Shown here: positions 9,348 through 19,709 of the stretch, one piece after another
Layout: every line of letters starts with the position of its first letter
Numbering within the stretch: position 1 is the stretch's first letter
DNA from: an uncultured Gammaproteobacteria bacterium
GTDB lineage: Bacteria; Pseudomonadota; Gammaproteobacteria; Enterobacterales; Psychrobiaceae
Direction of reading: 5' to 3'
DNA length: 64,000 bases
Assembly: GCA_937139475.1 (NCBI GenBank)
Contig: CAKZQF010000096.1
Coordinates: 1-64,000, forward strand
Program-made: the position numbers and the translations under genes
The notes under the pieces: model-generated
Databases searched by the model: none
What the model saw: only the letters and a program-made list of their open reading frames with translations
What the model was told of the DNA's origin: nothing

Positions 9348-10037
9348 TTAAGCCATTTTGCCTAACACGGAAAAAAGATCGTTACAACGATCAATGATAA
9401 GATCGCTGTGCCAATTTTCGCACGGGTCATCAAAGGGTATGTAACCATATTTGGCACTAATACTGACCATATTGGCGGCATTTGCTGCTTCGATATCGGT
9501 ACGTGCATCACCCACGTAGACAATTTGTTGTGGTGCTATAGCTAACGACTTTGCCGCGACCAATAATGGCTCAGGTGAGGGCTTACGAACGCTCATGCTA
9601 TCGCCACAGAGTGTTACTTGGCAATTAGCTAGCAATGGGAAGTGTTGTAACAGGATTTTAGTATAGATATATGGTTTGTTGGTAACAATCCCCCAAGAAA
9701 TACGGTGGTGATTGAGTAAGCTAATGCAATGCTCGACACCGGCAAAGTATTGAGTATTTACCGCGATGTTGTTCTCGTAGTGATCGAGGAAATCGCGGCG
9801 AAGTGCTAAATAGGAGTTTTCGTCCAAGTCTTCGCCATAACCTGCTTTTATTAATGCCAGTGCCCCTTGCGAGGCAGTATGGTTGATTACCTCGTCGGAT
9901 ATTAATGGCCGGTTATCCCGCGCCAGTAACGCGTTGACCGCGGCACCTAGGTCGGCGGCTGTATCAAGTAAGGTTCCATCTAAATCAAATAACACGCCGT
10001 TAATGGGGTTATTGCCAAAAGCGAGTTGTAGTGTCAT
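9348..10037 (-). CDS. HAD-IA phosphatase, MupP (MurNAc-6-P phosphatase) or Gph type
   Basis: A 229-residue haloacid-dehalogenase hydrolase with motif I FDLDGTLLDTA (nucleophile and acid Asp), motif II in GIVTNKP, motif III Lys in SVRKPSPEP and motif IV VGDARTDIEAA. By sequence alone it would be called phosphoglycolate phosphatase. It sits 13 bases after ubiG. That is the place held in Pseudomonas by mupP, whose product dephosphorylates N-acetylmuramate-6-phosphate in peptidoglycan recycling, whereas gph of enterics and vibrios sits near rpe and trpS. Both remain possible. AGGA lies seven bases before the ATG. Confidence 0.85.
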   Translation of the reverse strand: MTLQLAFGNNPINGVLFDLDGTLLDTAADLGAAVNALLARDNRPLISDEVINHTASQGALALIKAGYGEDLDENSYLALRRDFLDHYENNIAVNTQYFAGVEHCISLLNHHRISWGIVTNKPYIYTKILLQHFPLLANCQVTLCGDSMSVRKPSPEPLLVAAKSLAIAPQQIVYVGDARTDIEAANAANMVSISAKYGYIPFDDPCENWHSDLIIDRCNDLFSVLGKMA

Positions 10038-10050
10038 TTGATTTTCCTGC

Positions 10051-10785
10051 TTATTTGGCCAGCGGCTGACAATGTAAGATATAGTTAACTGACAGATCCG
10101 TATTAACTTTAAATTGTTCGGTCAGTGGATTGTAGTGAACACCAATGGCATCAATACAATGTGCCTGATGATTATCACAAAAACGGATTAGCTCGCTTGG
10201 ACGGATAAACTTCTTGTGATCGTGTGTGCCTTTAGGAACGAGCTTTAATACGTGCTCAGCACCTAAAATTGCTAACAAATAGGCTTTGTGGGTTCGATTA
10301 AGCGTAGAGAAGAATAATTGCCCATTAGGTTTAACTAACTTAATACATGCAGCGATGACAGATTCCGGGTCTGGCACATGCTCTAGCATCTCCATACAGG
10401 TCACCACATCGAAAGAATGTGGACACTCTTGTGCCAGTTCTTCAACGGTTATCTGACGATAATTTACATTGTCTACACCTGACTCAAGGGCATGTAGCTT
10501 CGCCACATTTAATGACTCTTGCGCCATGTCAGCACCTAATACGTTGGCACCAAGTTTGGCCATGGATTCTGCTAAGATACCGCCGCCACAGCCGATATCA
10601 ACGACTTCTTTGCCAAACAAACCGTCGCTTTTGCTAGCAATGTAGTTAAGGCGTGTTGGGTTCATTAAATGAAGCGGCTTGAACTCACCATCTAGATCCC
10701 ACCAGCTTTGCGCCAGCGCGGCAAATTTCTCGATTTCTTGGTGGTCTACATTGGTGCTATTAGCGTGGTTGGTTTGTGTCGACAT
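10051..10785 (-). CDS. ubiG: ubiquinone biosynthesis O-methyltransferase
   Basis: A class I SAM-dependent methyltransferase of about 244 residues that performs both O-methylations in ubiquinone synthesis. Visible are the UbiG N-terminus ([17 protein letters not shown], then [12 protein letters not shown]), motif [14 protein letters not shown], the acidic ribose-binding GADMAQES, and [10 protein letters not shown] prefer the ATG at 10785; the longer frame begins with TTG at 10791. No clear ribosome binding site is seen. It is cotranscribed with the HAD phosphatase and diverges from gyrA, a conserved arrangement in gammaproteobacteria. Confidence 0.96.
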   Translation of the reverse strand: MSTQTNHANSTNVDHQEIEKFAALAQSWWDLDGEFKPLHLMNPTRLNYIASKSDGLFGKEVVDIGCGGGILAESMAKLGANVLGADMAQESLNVAKLHALESGVDNVNYRQITVEELAQECPHSFDVVTCMEMLEHVPDPESVIAACIKLVKPNGQLFFSTLNRTHKAYLLAILGAEHVLKLVPKGTHDHKKFIRPSELIRFCDNHQAHCIDAIGVHYNPLTEQFKVNTDLSVNYILHCQPLAK

Positions 10786-11102
10786 AATCAATGCTACAAG
10801 GTGAAATATTGGCCTTTATTATACGGCGCTAAAGCGGGGGAATACAATGGTTAAATCAGGCCAATTATTGAGCGATAAGATGTTGGTTAACGGGTAATTT
10901 TAAATGATATTTTTGATAAAATGAGTTGTTGTCGTTTGCTTTTGCATCACTTTGCTAAATTTAGGCTACACAAGGGCTAGTATCAATACTGTTTTGTGCT
11001 AGAATCGATGGCTAATTTTATGCTTTTGATGAGTGATAATTATTATAACGATTGACATCATCACTAGCTGTTATTTTTCAAACACAGGGATCTTAGCTAT
11101 AT
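10786..11102 (+). promoter_or_regulatory. divergent ubiG/gyrA control region
   Basis: This 317-base region has no gene. A candidate extended -10 for gyrA, TGCTAGAAT, ends at 11005 with no good -35, about 97 bases from the start codon. Next to it is a small inverted repeat, AGTAT-CA-ATACT, at 10979-10990. AGGGA lies about 13 bases before the gyrA ATG. Promoter placement is tentative. Confidence 0.35.
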
Positions 11103-13727
11103 ATGACTGAGTTGGCCAATAGTGTATCTCCGATAAATATCGAAGACGAACTCAAGAATTCGTACCTCGATTACGCGATGAGTGTAATTGTAGGGCGTGC
11201 CTTGCCGGATGTGAGGGATGGTTTAAAGCCAGTGCATCGCCGCGTACTTTTTGCGATGAACGTTTTAAGTAATGATTTTAACAAGCCTTACAAAAAATCA
11301 GCCCGTGTGGTTGGTGATGTAATCGGTAAGTATCACCCGCATGGCGATATTGCTGTTTATGACACAATAGTACGTATGGCACAGCCATTCTCACTGCGTT
11401 ATCCGTTAGTTGATGGTCAAGGTAACTTTGGTTCAGTTGATGGTGATAGCGCGGCAGCGATGCGTTATACGGAAATTCGAATGAAGAAGATTGCTCACTC
11501 TTTGTTGAGCGATTTAGAAAAAGAAACCGTTGATTACGCACCAAACTATGATGGCACTGAGCACATTCCAGTAGTGTTACCAACTCGTATCCCTAACTTA
11601 CTAGTTAATGGTTCATCGGGTATTGCTGTTGGTATGGCAACAAACATCCCACCACATAATCTAAATGAAGTGATTAATGGTTGTTTGGCGTTAATTGATA
11701 ATAGCGATATTACAATTGATGAGCTTATCGAGCATATCCCAGGACCAGACTTCCCTACTGCTGGTATTATCAGTGGTCGTCAAGGCATTATCGACGCTTA
11801 TAAAACCGGTCGCGGCAAGGTACGTATTCGTGCCCGCGCTGAAATTGAAGTGGCTGATTCTGGTAAAGAAACCATTATCGTTCACGAACTTCCTTATCAA
11901 GTAAACAAGGCTCGCTTAATTGAAAAAATGGCTGAGCTAGTTCGTGATAAGAAAGTAGAAGGTATTAGTGCGCTGCGTGATGAGTCTGACAAAGACGGCA
12001 TGCGTATGGTTATTGAGGTGAAACGTGGTGAAGTGGGTGAGGTTGTACTTAATAACCTATACGCACAGACGCAAATGCAGGTTTCATTCGGTATCAATAT
12101 GGTAGCACTTGAGGACAACCGTCCTAAACTGTTTAACCTTAAAGAAATGCTTCATAGTTTTGTACGTCATCGCCGTGAAGTCGTTACTCGTCGTACCGTG
12201 TTTGAACTGCGTAAGGCGCGCGACCGTGCTCATATCCTGGAAGCACTAGCGATTGCCCTGGCTAACATTGATCCAATTATTGAAGTGATTCGTAACTCAC
12301 CAACCCCTGCTGAAGCGAAAGTTGCGCTGGTTAGTCAAGGTTGGGAGTTAGGTACTGTTGCACCAATGCTTGAAAAAGCAGGTGATGATGCAGCGCGTCC
12401 AGAATGGTTAGAGCCTGAGTTTGGCATCGTTGATGGTAAATACCACTTAACTGAGACCCAAGCACAAGCAATTCTTGATTTACGTCTACATAAACTTACT
12501 GGTCTTGAGCATGAAAAAATCCTTGCTGAATACCAAGAGTTGTTAGATTTCATCGCTGAATTACTACACATTCTAGCGAGCCCTGAGCGTTTAATGGAAG
12601 TTATTCGCGAAGAGTTAGTTGCCGCTAATGAAGAATTTGGTGATGAACGCCGCACTGAAATTACTAACGCATCGCACGATTTATCGTTAGAAGATCTCAT
12701 TAATGAAGAAGACGTTGTCGTAACGCTTTCTCATGAGGGCTATGTGAAATACCAACCACTGACTGAGTATGAAGCTCAGCGCCGTGGCGGTAAAGGTAAA
12801 GCAGCAACGAAGATGAAAGATGAAGATTTCATCGAACGTCTGCTAGTTGCCAATACCCATGATCAAATCCTTTGTTTCTCAAACCGTGGTCAAATGTACT
12901 GGCTCAAGGTTTATCAATTGCCGCTTGCTTCGCGTCAGGCGCGTGGTAAACCAATTATTAACTTATTACCTCTGGATAAAGACGAGCGTATTACTGCTAT
13001 CTTGCCAGTTCGTGAATACACCGAAGATAAGTGCATCTTAATGGCCACTGCTCAAGGTACGATTAAGAAAACGAACCTAACAGCATACTCTCGTCCACGC
13101 GCTAACGGTATTATCGCGGTTAACTTGCGTGATGATGACGAGCTAGTTGGCGTAGCGCTTACTCAAGAGGGTAGCGAAATCATGCTGTTCTCTGATGAAG
13201 GTAAAGTGGTTCGCTTTAGTGAAGAGCAATGTCGTGCGATTGGTCGTACTGGTACCGGTGTTCGCGGTATGAAGCTTAAAGAAGGACAGAAAGTGGTATC
13301 ACTGATTGTTCCTCATGGCGATGGCCCAATCCTAACGGTGACTGAAAACGGTTACGGTAAGCGTACTGTACTTGAAGACTACCCAGCGAAGAGCCGTGCG
13401 ACTCAAGGTGTAGTATCAATTAAGGTTAGTGAGCGTAATGGTCTTGTTATCGGTGCCGTACAGGTCGATGAGAATGATGAAATTATGATTATCTCAAACC
13501 GTGGTACATTGGTACGTACCCCAGTTGACGGTGTATCAACGGTTGGTCGTAATACACAAGGTGTAACATTGATTCGTACCGCTGAGGACGAAAAAGTGGT
13601 GGCACTACAACGTATCGAAGAGATTCAAGTTGAGGAAACACTCGAAGGTGAAGCTGTTGAAGGTGAAGAGGGCGCTGATGCTCCTGCTGCGCCGACAGAG
13701 CAAGCACCGACGGATGAACAAGAATAA
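11103..13727 (+). CDS. gyrA: DNA gyrase subunit A
   Basis: An 874-residue type II topoisomerase subunit that breaks and rejoins DNA during negative supercoiling with GyrB. The catalytic Tyr122 lies in AAMRYTEIR. The coiled-coil and tower region is normal, the GyrA box QRRGGKG is present, the beta-pinwheel C-terminal domain follows, and the tail is acidic. Residues 1-122 align with E. coli without gaps, so quinolone-determining positions can be read directly: position 83 is Ile instead of Ser, while Asp87 is kept ([11 protein letters not shown]). Ile83 is a known resistance change in other gammaproteobacteria. A strong terminator follows. Confidence 0.98.
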   Translation: MTELANSVSPINIEDELKNSYLDYAMSVIVGRALPDVRDGLKPVHRRVLFAMNVLSNDFNKPYKKSARVVGDVIGKYHPHGDIAVYDTIVRMAQPFSLRYPLVDGQGNFGSVDGDSAAAMRYTEIRMKKIAHSLLSDLEKETVDYAPNYDGTEHIPVVLPTRIPNLLVNGSSGIAVGMATNIPPHNLNEVINGCLALIDNSDITIDELIEHIPGPDFPTAGIISGRQGIIDAYKTGRGKVRIRARAEIEVADSGKETIIVHELPYQVNKARLIEKMAELVRDKKVEGISALRDESDKDGMRMVIEVKRGEVGEVVLNNLYAQTQMQVSFGINMVALEDNRPKLFNLKEMLHSFVRHRREVVTRRTVFELRKARDRAHILEALAIALANIDPIIEVIRNSPTPAEAKVALVSQGWELGTVAPMLEKAGDDAARPEWLEPEFGIVDGKYHLTETQAQAILDLRLHKLTGLEHEKILAEYQELLDFIAELLHILASPERLMEVIREELVAANEEFGDERRTEITNASHDLSLEDLINEEDVVVTLSHEGYVKYQPLTEYEAQRRGGKGKAATKMKDEDFIERLLVANTHDQILCFSNRGQMYWLKVYQLPLASRQARGKPIINLLPLDKDERITAILPVREYTEDKCILMATAQGTIKKTNLTAYSRPRANGIIAVNLRDDDELVGVALTQEGSEIMLFSDEGKVVRFSEEQCRAIGRTGTGVRGMKLKEGQKVVSLIVPHGDGPILTVTENGYGKRTVLEDYPAKSRATQGVVSIKVSERNGLVIGAVQVDENDEIMIISNRGTLVRTPVDGVSTVGRNTQGVTLIRTAEDEKVVALQRIEEIQVEETLEGEAVEGEEGADAPAAPTEQAPTDEQE

Positions 13728-13740
13728 AATCTTGTGATTA

Positions 13741-13768
13741 AAAGAGCGCCTTAGGGCGCTCTTTTTGT
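13741..13768 (+). terminator. intrinsic terminator of gyrA
   Basis: Stem AAAGAGCGCC/GGCGCTCTTT with a TTAG loop followed by T residues, 14 bases after the gyrA stop. Confidence 0.9.
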
Positions 13769-13848
13769 TTATATCTCAGGGTTATAACCGCACGACAGCC
13801 TGTTATAGCCTTTAGATATACACAAATTAACTTTAGGAGAAGTAAGTA

Positions 13849-14931
13849 ATGAAACCAGTTTATAATTTCTGTGCCGGTCCAGCGATGTTACCAGCTGCCG
13901 TGATGGAAAAAGCACAACAAGAATTTATCAATTGGAACAATCACGGCATTTCTGTGATGGAGTTTAGCCACCGTGATAAGCATTACATGGCAATGGCAGA
14001 GGAAGCTGAGGCTAATCTGCGTAAGCTAATGAATATTCCAGATAACTACAAAGTATTATTTAGCCATGGCGGCGGCCGTGGCCAATTTGCTGCGGTACCA
14101 TTAAATCTGATTGGTTTAACTGGCAAAGCAGATTATTTGGTGACTGGTAGCTGGTCAAAGTCTGCGATTAGTGAAGCTAAAAAATACGGCGAGGTGAATA
14201 TCGTTGCTCAGCCCGCTGTTATCGATGGCTTTAATGCTGTTGCACCGCAAAGCGAGTGGAGCCTGAGCGATGATGCTGCTTATTTTCATTACTGTCCTAA
14301 TGAAACTGTTGATGGTATTGAAATGCTTGATGAGCCAGAAGTTGATGCACCGCTTGTAGCCGACTTATCGTCGACTATCTTATCCCGTGAAATTGATGTA
14401 TCAAAATATGGTGTTATCTATGCCGGTGCGCAGAAAAATATCGGTCCATCCGGCTTGGCTATTGTTATTGTGCGCGAAGATCTTATGGGGCATGCTCTTG
14501 ATGCAACCCCTTCAATTTTTGATTATAAAATCACCGCTGATAACGATTCGATGTATAACACGCCGCCAACATTTGCATGGTATCTTGCCGGCGAAGTATT
14601 TAAGTGGTTATTGGACAATGGTGGCGTAGCCGCTGTTGAAAAGGTCAACCAGCAAAAAGCAGATTTACTTTACAATTTAATTGATACCAATGACTTCTAT
14701 CTCAATAAAGTGGCACCAGCGTATCGCTCACGGATGAATGTGACTTTCTATCTTAAAGATGAAGCGCTAAATGCCAAATTTATTGAGCAAGCAGAGGCTA
14801 GAGGATTGATGGCACTTAAAGGTCATCGCAGTGTTGGCGGTATGCGTGCAAGCATTTATAACGCAATGCCATTAGCAGGCGTTCAAGCACTGGTCGACTT
14901 CATGGCGGAGTTTGCGACAGCAAATAAATAG
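13849..14931 (+). CDS. serC: phosphoserine aminotransferase
   Basis: A 360-residue PLP enzyme of fold type I that converts 3-phosphohydroxypyruvate and glutamate to phosphoserine. It also acts on the matching intermediate in pyridoxal phosphate synthesis. The N-terminus [11 protein letters not shown], the phosphate-binding region [10 protein letters not shown], the PLP Lys196 in [12 protein letters not shown] and the C-terminal [15 protein letters not shown] are all typical. AGGAGAAGTAAGT precedes the ATG. It follows gyrA, as in many gammaproteobacteria, but has its own unit after the gyrA terminator. Confidence 0.98.
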   Translation: MKPVYNFCAGPAMLPAAVMEKAQQEFINWNNHGISVMEFSHRDKHYMAMAEEAEANLRKLMNIPDNYKVLFSHGGGRGQFAAVPLNLIGLTGKADYLVTGSWSKSAISEAKKYGEVNIVAQPAVIDGFNAVAPQSEWSLSDDAAYFHYCPNETVDGIEMLDEPEVDAPLVADLSSTILSREIDVSKYGVIYAGAQKNIGPSGLAIVIVREDLMGHALDATPSIFDYKITADNDSMYNTPPTFAWYLAGEVFKWLLDNGGVAAVEKVNQQKADLLYNLIDTNDFYLNKVAPAYRSRMNVTFYLKDEALNAKFIEQAEARGLMALKGHRSVGGMRASIYNAMPLAGVQALVDFMAEFATANK

Positions 14932-14971
14932 TGTTTTATTGTAAATAAACTAAAGTGTAGTTATTAGTTGC

Positions 14972-15004
14972 GCAGTATGTAGACATAATATGTCGACATG
15001 CTGC
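14972..15004. repeat. 33-bp near-perfect palindrome between serC and nhaA
   Basis: GCAGTATGTAGACATA (14972-14987) and TATGTCGACATGCTGC (14989-15004) are complements at 14 of 16 positions around a single central A. One of the two mismatches would be a G-U pair in RNA. It lies 46 bases before the nhaA ATG, with no T-run after it. It could be an operator for nhaA or a factor-assisted terminator for serC. Confidence 0.6.
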
Positions 15005-15050
15005 ATCTGATCTATTAATATGAGCCTCTATTTATTTTCGGAGCCAGCAT

Positions 15051-16241
15051 ATGAATGCACTTGATGACTTCATCAAAAAAGAATCCTCGGCGGGGATAGT
15101 CCTAATCTTCGTCACAATCGTTGCGTTATTATTAAAAAATACTGGTCTGTCAGAAGTCTATGATGCCTTTCTTAATACACCTGTAGAGATTCGCTTTGGC
15201 GCTCTCCATATTGATAAGCCGCTGTTGCTTTGGATTAATGATGGTCTGATGGCAGTATTCTTCCTTCTTATTGGTCTAGAAGTTAAACGCGAAATTATCG
15301 AAGGGCACTTGTCAACGCCGGCACAAGTTGTGTTACCCGGCTTTGCAGCCGTTGGCGGTATGGTAGTGCCAGCTGCTGTTTATCTCTATTTTGTAGGTAC
15401 TGATAGCCCTGGAACCCAAGGTTGGGCTATTCCGACGGCGACTGATATCGCCTTTGCTCTTGGTGTGCTATCACTGCTTGGTAAACGCGTTCCTGTTTCA
15501 CTTAAAATTTTCTTGATGGCATTGGCGATTATCGATGATTTAGGTGCGATTGTTATTATTGCATTGTTTTATACCGCTGAATTGTCAACGCTGTCGATTG
15601 CTGTTGCAGCAGCTGCTCTTACAACGCTAGTAATAATGAACCGTATGGGGGTGGACCGCAAAGCGGCCTATATTCTTGTTGGTGTCGTGCTTTGGGTTAG
15701 TGTGCTCAAATCGGGCGTACATGCAACGCTTGCCGGTGTCGCATTGGCCTTTACGATACCACTGAGCCAAAAACCGGGCAAATTGGTTGAGAGCAAGCGC
15801 TCGATGCTTAAGTCGATGGAGCATGATTTACACTATTGGGTTGCATTCTTTATCCTGCCATTATTTGCTTTCGTTAATGCTGGGGTTGATTTTAGAAATA
15901 TCTCAGCAGAGCAAATTTTAACACCGGTACCTATGGGCATTGCAGCGGGTTTATTTATTGGTAAACAGCTTGGTGTCTTTGGCTTTAGTTTGGTCGCGAT
16001 AAAGCTTGGATTGGCCAAGATGCCGCAAGATAGTTCCATGAGACAACTTTACGGTGTATCGATTCTAACGGGTATCGGCTTTACGATGAGTCTGTTCGTA
16101 AACTCATTGGCCTTTAGCGACCCAACGCAGTTTATGTTTGCTGATAAACTGGCTATTTTGGTTGGCTCTTTCGCTTCGGGTATTATCGGTTATCTGGTAT
16201 TGCGCAGTGTTGCCATCGAGAACGAATCGGTGCATAAATAA
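15051..16241 (+). CDS. nhaA: Na+/H+ antiporter NhaA
   Basis: A 396-residue, 12-helix inner-membrane antiporter that exchanges cytoplasmic Na+ for external H+. Asp132 (in PTATDIAFALG) and the pair Asp162-Asp163 (in AIIDDLGAIVII) correspond to the ion-binding residues of E. coli NhaA. The family motifs FFLLIGLEVKREI and TGIGFTMSLFVNSLAF are intact. GGAG precedes the ATG. A large palindrome lies just upstream and a terminator follows. A Na+-extruding antiporter fits a marine lifestyle. Confidence 0.97.
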   Translation: MNALDDFIKKESSAGIVLIFVTIVALLLKNTGLSEVYDAFLNTPVEIRFGALHIDKPLLLWINDGLMAVFFLLIGLEVKREIIEGHLSTPAQVVLPGFAAVGGMVVPAAVYLYFVGTDSPGTQGWAIPTATDIAFALGVLSLLGKRVPVSLKIFLMALAIIDDLGAIVIIALFYTAELSTLSIAVAAAALTTLVIMNRMGVDRKAAYILVGVVLWVSVLKSGVHATLAGVALAFTIPLSQKPGKLVESKRSMLKSMEHDLHYWVAFFILPLFAFVNAGVDFRNISAEQILTPVPMGIAAGLFIGKQLGVFGFSLVAIKLGLAKMPQDSSMRQLYGVSILTGIGFTMSLFVNSLAFSDPTQFMFADKLAILVGSFASGIIGYLVLRSVAIENESVHK

Positions 16242-16260
16242 GCAGTTGATTTTCCTCCCT

Positions 16261-16305
16261 CACTCCGAAAATATTAGCCTTACCTGATCTAATGCTTTCG
16301 GAGTG
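16261..16305 (+). terminator. terminator-like hairpin after nhaA
   Basis: CACTCCGAAA (16261-16270) pairs with TTTCGGAGTG (16296-16305), and an inner ATTAG/CTAAT pair extends the stem past a two-base bulge. A short T-containing stretch follows. It separates nhaA from the che cluster. Confidence 0.65.
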
Positions 16306-16394
16306 CAATTTTCCTTGACTCTCTCCTATTCTCTTAGTTATGCTAAATTTTTAGCTTGCAGTAATTGCCAAATGACTTGGTATGAGGACATTGA

Positions 16395-16679
16395 ATGGAC
16401 GCCGTAACATTTGACCTTCCAGCATCTCTGGATATTGGGGAAATTGGCCCGTATTTTAAAGAGATCACCAAGTCAATCTCCCAACTCAATGAATCTAGTA
16501 ACGTTTCCCTCGATGCTCAGCGTGTCTCTAGCATTGATACTACCGGCCTGCAATTACTGGTGGCACTTGTTCTTGAGCTAACTTCGCGCAACATTAAATT
16601 CAATTGGCAAAATGTGCCCTTTGAACTATCAGATGGTGCACGAAGCTTAGGTCTATCTCAAACTCTCAAATTGCAATAA
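16395..16679 (+). CDS. STAS-domain protein, first gene of the che cluster
   Basis: A 94-residue single-domain STAS protein of the MlaB/anti-sigma-factor-antagonist kind. The switch loop reads SSIDTTGLQLL; Thr49 (D48-T49-T50-G51) occupies the place of the phosphorylated Ser in SpoIIAA. It starts with a good site (GAGGACATTGA before ATG) and lies 25 bases before cheY, so it is probably the first gene of the chemosensory operon. A natural hypothesis is that the kinase/phosphatase encoded at 25672-27387 acts on it, alongside the second STAS protein at 25354. It might instead be a scaffold of the array. Confidence 0.85.
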   Translation: MDAVTFDLPASLDIGEIGPYFKEITKSISQLNESSNVSLDAQRVSSIDTTGLQLLVALVLELTSRNIKFNWQNVPFELSDGARSLGLSQTLKLQ

Positions 16680-16704
16680 CAAATAATATTCATAGGAACC
16701 TTTC

Positions 16705-17067
16705 ATGGCAAAGATCTTAGTAGTTGATGATTCAGCGTCAATTAGAAATATGGTAGCGTTTACCCTAAAGCAGGCGTCTTATGAGACGGTCGAAGCGGTG
16801 GATGGAAAAGATGGCTTGGCAAAAGCCCAAAAGGAAAAATTTGACCTAGTGATCACCGATGTCAACATGCCAGTCATGGATGGCATCACGCTATGCGGAA
16901 ATCTTCGAGCGTTACCAGCCTTTAGGTTTACTCCGATATTGATCTTAACAACTGAAAGTTCTCCCGAAATAAAGCAGCGCGGCAAAGCCGCTGGCGCCAC
17001 CGGTTGGCTCGTTAAGCCGTTTAACCCTGATAAATTATTAGCAACGATTAAACGTGTAATAAGGTAG
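16705..17067 (+). CDS. cheY: CheY-type single-domain response regulator
   Basis: A 120-residue receiver with acidic residues in ILVVDDSASIR, phospho-acceptor Asp52 in VITDVNMPVMDG, Thr in ILTTESS and Lys in WLVKPFNP. It should accept phosphate from the CheA of this cluster and pass the signal to its output. AGGAACCTTTC precedes the ATG; cheA starts five bases after its stop. Whether the output is the flagellar motor or something else cannot be read from sequence. Confidence 0.95.
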   Translation: MAKILVVDDSASIRNMVAFTLKQASYETVEAVDGKDGLAKAQKEKFDLVITDVNMPVMDGITLCGNLRALPAFRFTPILILTTESSPEIKQRGKAAGATGWLVKPFNPDKLLATIKRVIR

Positions 17068-17072
17068 CTTAT

Positions 17073-19201
17073 ATGAGCATCGATCTCTCACAGTTTATTC
17101 CAACCTTCCTTGAGGAAAGTTACGAAGGCCTTGAGTTAATGGAGTCAAGTTTGCTTAATTTGGAGCAAGGTGGCGAAGATACCATTAACGCAATCTTTCG
17201 GGCTGCCCACTCTATTAAAGGGGGAGCAGGAACCTTTGGTTTCAACCAGGTTACTGATTTTACCCATGAAGTAGAGACCTTGTTGGATGAAATGCGAGAT
17301 GGTCGGCGCCAGGTAGAGCAGTCGTCAGTTAACCTGCTACTCAAATCAGTGGACTGTATTCGTTTATTGATTGATGCCGCTAAGGATGGGCAAGAATGCT
17401 CTGAGCCGAGTATTGAGGAAAACTTTACTGCGATTCAGGCCTTATTAAAAGGTGAAAGTGCTGAACCAGTAAGTGCGCCAACAGCAAGTGAAATGTCAGC
17501 ACAACCGGATGAGACTAGCGCTAGCCAATCGAATACTTGGCTTATTGAATTTATTCCCAGCCATGAAATTTACAAACCGGCAATGATGTCCTACGTCTTT
17601 TTGGCGCATTAGAAGAGCTTGGGCAGTTAACTGCACAGGTAGAGCTCAGTGAGTTACCACCAATTAGTGATCTGGATCCTGAGGAATGTCATCTTTCCTG
17701 GCAACTTAGGTTGGTCTCGGATTGCCCTGAAGAGGAGATCACTGAAGTCTTTGAATGGGTAGAGGATGAATGCGAATTAACCATAAGTCAGGCCGCTAAT
17801 CAGTCTGACACGACCGATGCAGAGTTTGCCGCAACCGTTGACGAACCAGCGGAAAAAGCGCCTGATGTGCAGCAAGTGATTAGCTCTGCACCTGCACAAC
17901 CCGCCAATGAAAGTAAGGAATCCAGAGCCAACGATGCTGCTAAACCGGTAACACAAGCGGTTGGCTCAATTCGTGTTGGCATCGACAAGGTCGACAAGCT
18001 GATTAATCGTGTTGGGGAGTTGGTCATCACGCAATCAATGCTTAAACAGATTGGTAGTGAATTTGAAGATGATGACAATGACATTATTAATCGATTGCGT
18101 GAGGGCTTGGTTCAGTTAGAGGGCAATAGCCGCGATTTGCAAGAAGACGTTATGCGCATTCGCATGCTACCCATTAGCTTTGTGTTTAATCGCTTTCCAC
18201 GCATGGTATATGATGTTAGTAGTAAGCTTGGCAAGCTTGTTGAAGTTAAGTTAAGTGGTGAAAATACTGAGCTTGATAAGACGGTAATGGAAAAGATTGG
18301 CGATCCATTAGTTCACCTCGTACGTAATTCACTGGATCACGGCCTCGAAACACCTGAAGAGCGGGTAGCGGCAGGTAAAGATGAAACTGGCTTAGTGCAT
18401 TTAAACGCCTACCATCAAGGGGGTTATATCAATATCGATATTACCGATGATGGCCGTGGCTTAAATACGCAAAAAATTTATCAAAAAGCCTTAGAGAAGG
18501 GGCTAATAAACGCTGAACAAAGTCTGACAGATCAAGAGATTAATGAATTAATCTTTGCGCCTGGTTTTTCCACTGCAGATGTGGTCAGTGATTTATCCGG
18601 TCGCGGTGTCGGTATGGATGTCGTACGACGCAATATCGAATCACTTGGTGGGCATGTTTCGCTATCCTCTACCATGGGAGAGGGTTCGACCTTTTCGGTG
18701 TGCTTACCTTTGACCTTAGCCATTTTGGATGGGCAGCTAATCAACGTCGCTGGGCAAACCTATATCGTGCCACTGATTTCGATTGTGGAGTCGATGCAAA
18801 TTAACCAAAATGCGATTAAAGGAATAGCCGGCCAACAAAGTCTGTACCTCTATCGAGAACAATATATCCCTCTTTACAGCATTAGAAATATCTTTGCACT
18901 GCCACAAAAGCCAGGCCCGTATGACGATAATATGATTATTATCGTTGAGAGTAGCGGTCATAAATATGCGCTTGTGGTGGATGAATTGCTCGATCAAGAG
19001 CAAGTCGTACTGAAAAGTTTAGAAACAAACTATCTCCCTGTAGAAGGCATTTCTGGTGCCACAATCCTAGGCCATGGTGGTGTTGCCTTGATTATTGATA
19101 TCAAAGGCTTGCACACGCTTAAGCAAAAACAGCAGATGGTATCCCCTATGTCTTATGGACAAGTAGTGGCACAAGAGGAAAGTATATGCACAAGCACCTA
19201 G
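17073..19201 (+). pseudogene. cheA: chemotaxis histidine kinase cheA, interrupted by a one-base frameshift
   Basis: Two frames together encode one CheA of about 709 residues. The first (17073-17612) holds the P1 phosphotransfer domain with His46 in AAHSIKGGAGTF. It runs into a stop 30 bases after 17580. From about 17581 the next frame continues in register (GNDVLRLFGALEELG), then gives P3 dimerisation, P4 ATPase (HLVRNSLDHGLE, DDGRGL, GRGVGMD) and the P5 CheW-like domain. Adding one G to the GG at 17579-17580 restores a single frame. As read, phosphorylation by a single chain is lost; a TTG at 17711 could at most start a product lacking His46. It may be real inactivation or an assembly error. 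The other che genes are intact, which favours error or a recent event. Confidence 0.9.
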
Positions 19202-19683
19202 AGGAGCAGGTAGAAGCGACAAGGCAGTTTCTTTCGTTTCAACTTGCTGGCGAAGAATACGCCATTGATATTTTGCAAGTACAAGAAATAAGAGACTCTG
19301 CACTACCGACGCTGATCCCCAATAGCCCAAACTACATTGACGGCGTACTAAATTTGCGGGGAGAGATTATTCCGGTAATTAACTTGCGTAGTCGATTCGG
19401 GCTAAGCCAAAACACGGCACAGAAGAATCGTATTGTAATAGTGGTTAACGTCGCCGGCGCAGGAAAAAACAGATTGATGGGGTTATTAGTCGATGCATTT
19501 AGCGAAACCTACGATGTCCCACTGTCAGACATAAAACCTGCGCCACCAGGAATAAGTATCATTGATGATGAATTTATTATTGGTTTAACCACAGTAGAGG
19601 AACGTATGTTAATTCTACTAGATGCAGAAGTACTATTGAATTCAAACGAGTTGTCACTAAATATTAACGAAAATATTGCTTAA
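19186..19683 (+). CDS. cheW: CheW coupling protein
   Basis: A 165-residue CheW domain ([18 protein letters not shown], then [18 protein letters not shown]). CheW bridges receptors and the CheA P5 domain in the signalling array. The start overlaps the end of cheA by 16 bases and is preceded by GAGGAAAGTAT, so translation is likely coupled. The MCP gene follows after 26 bases. A second CheW-type protein is encoded at 27384-27899. Confidence 0.95.
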   Translation: MHKHLEEQVEATRQFLSFQLAGEEYAIDILQVQEIRDSALPTLIPNSPNYIDGVLNLRGEIIPVINLRSRFGLSQNTAQKNRIVIVVNVAGAGKNRLMGLLVDAFSETYDVPLSDIKPAPPGISIIDDEFIIGLTTVEERMLILLDAEVLLNSNELSLNINENIA

Positions 19684-19709
19684 ACGGAATTGGTCCGAGG
19701 AGAACAAGC

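Noticed and set aside
12335-12700. 121-codon minus-strand frame inside gyrA
   Set aside because: Shadow of gyrA; Ser/Arg-rich composition typical of antisense frames.
17560-17600. Programmed ribosomal frameshift in cheA
   Set aside because: No slippery heptamer or downstream stimulator structure is seen.
17711-19201. A separate CheA-like gene starting at TTG 17711
   Set aside because: Coding continues upstream in this frame to 17581 and joins the first frame after one inserted base, so it is the second half of cheA.
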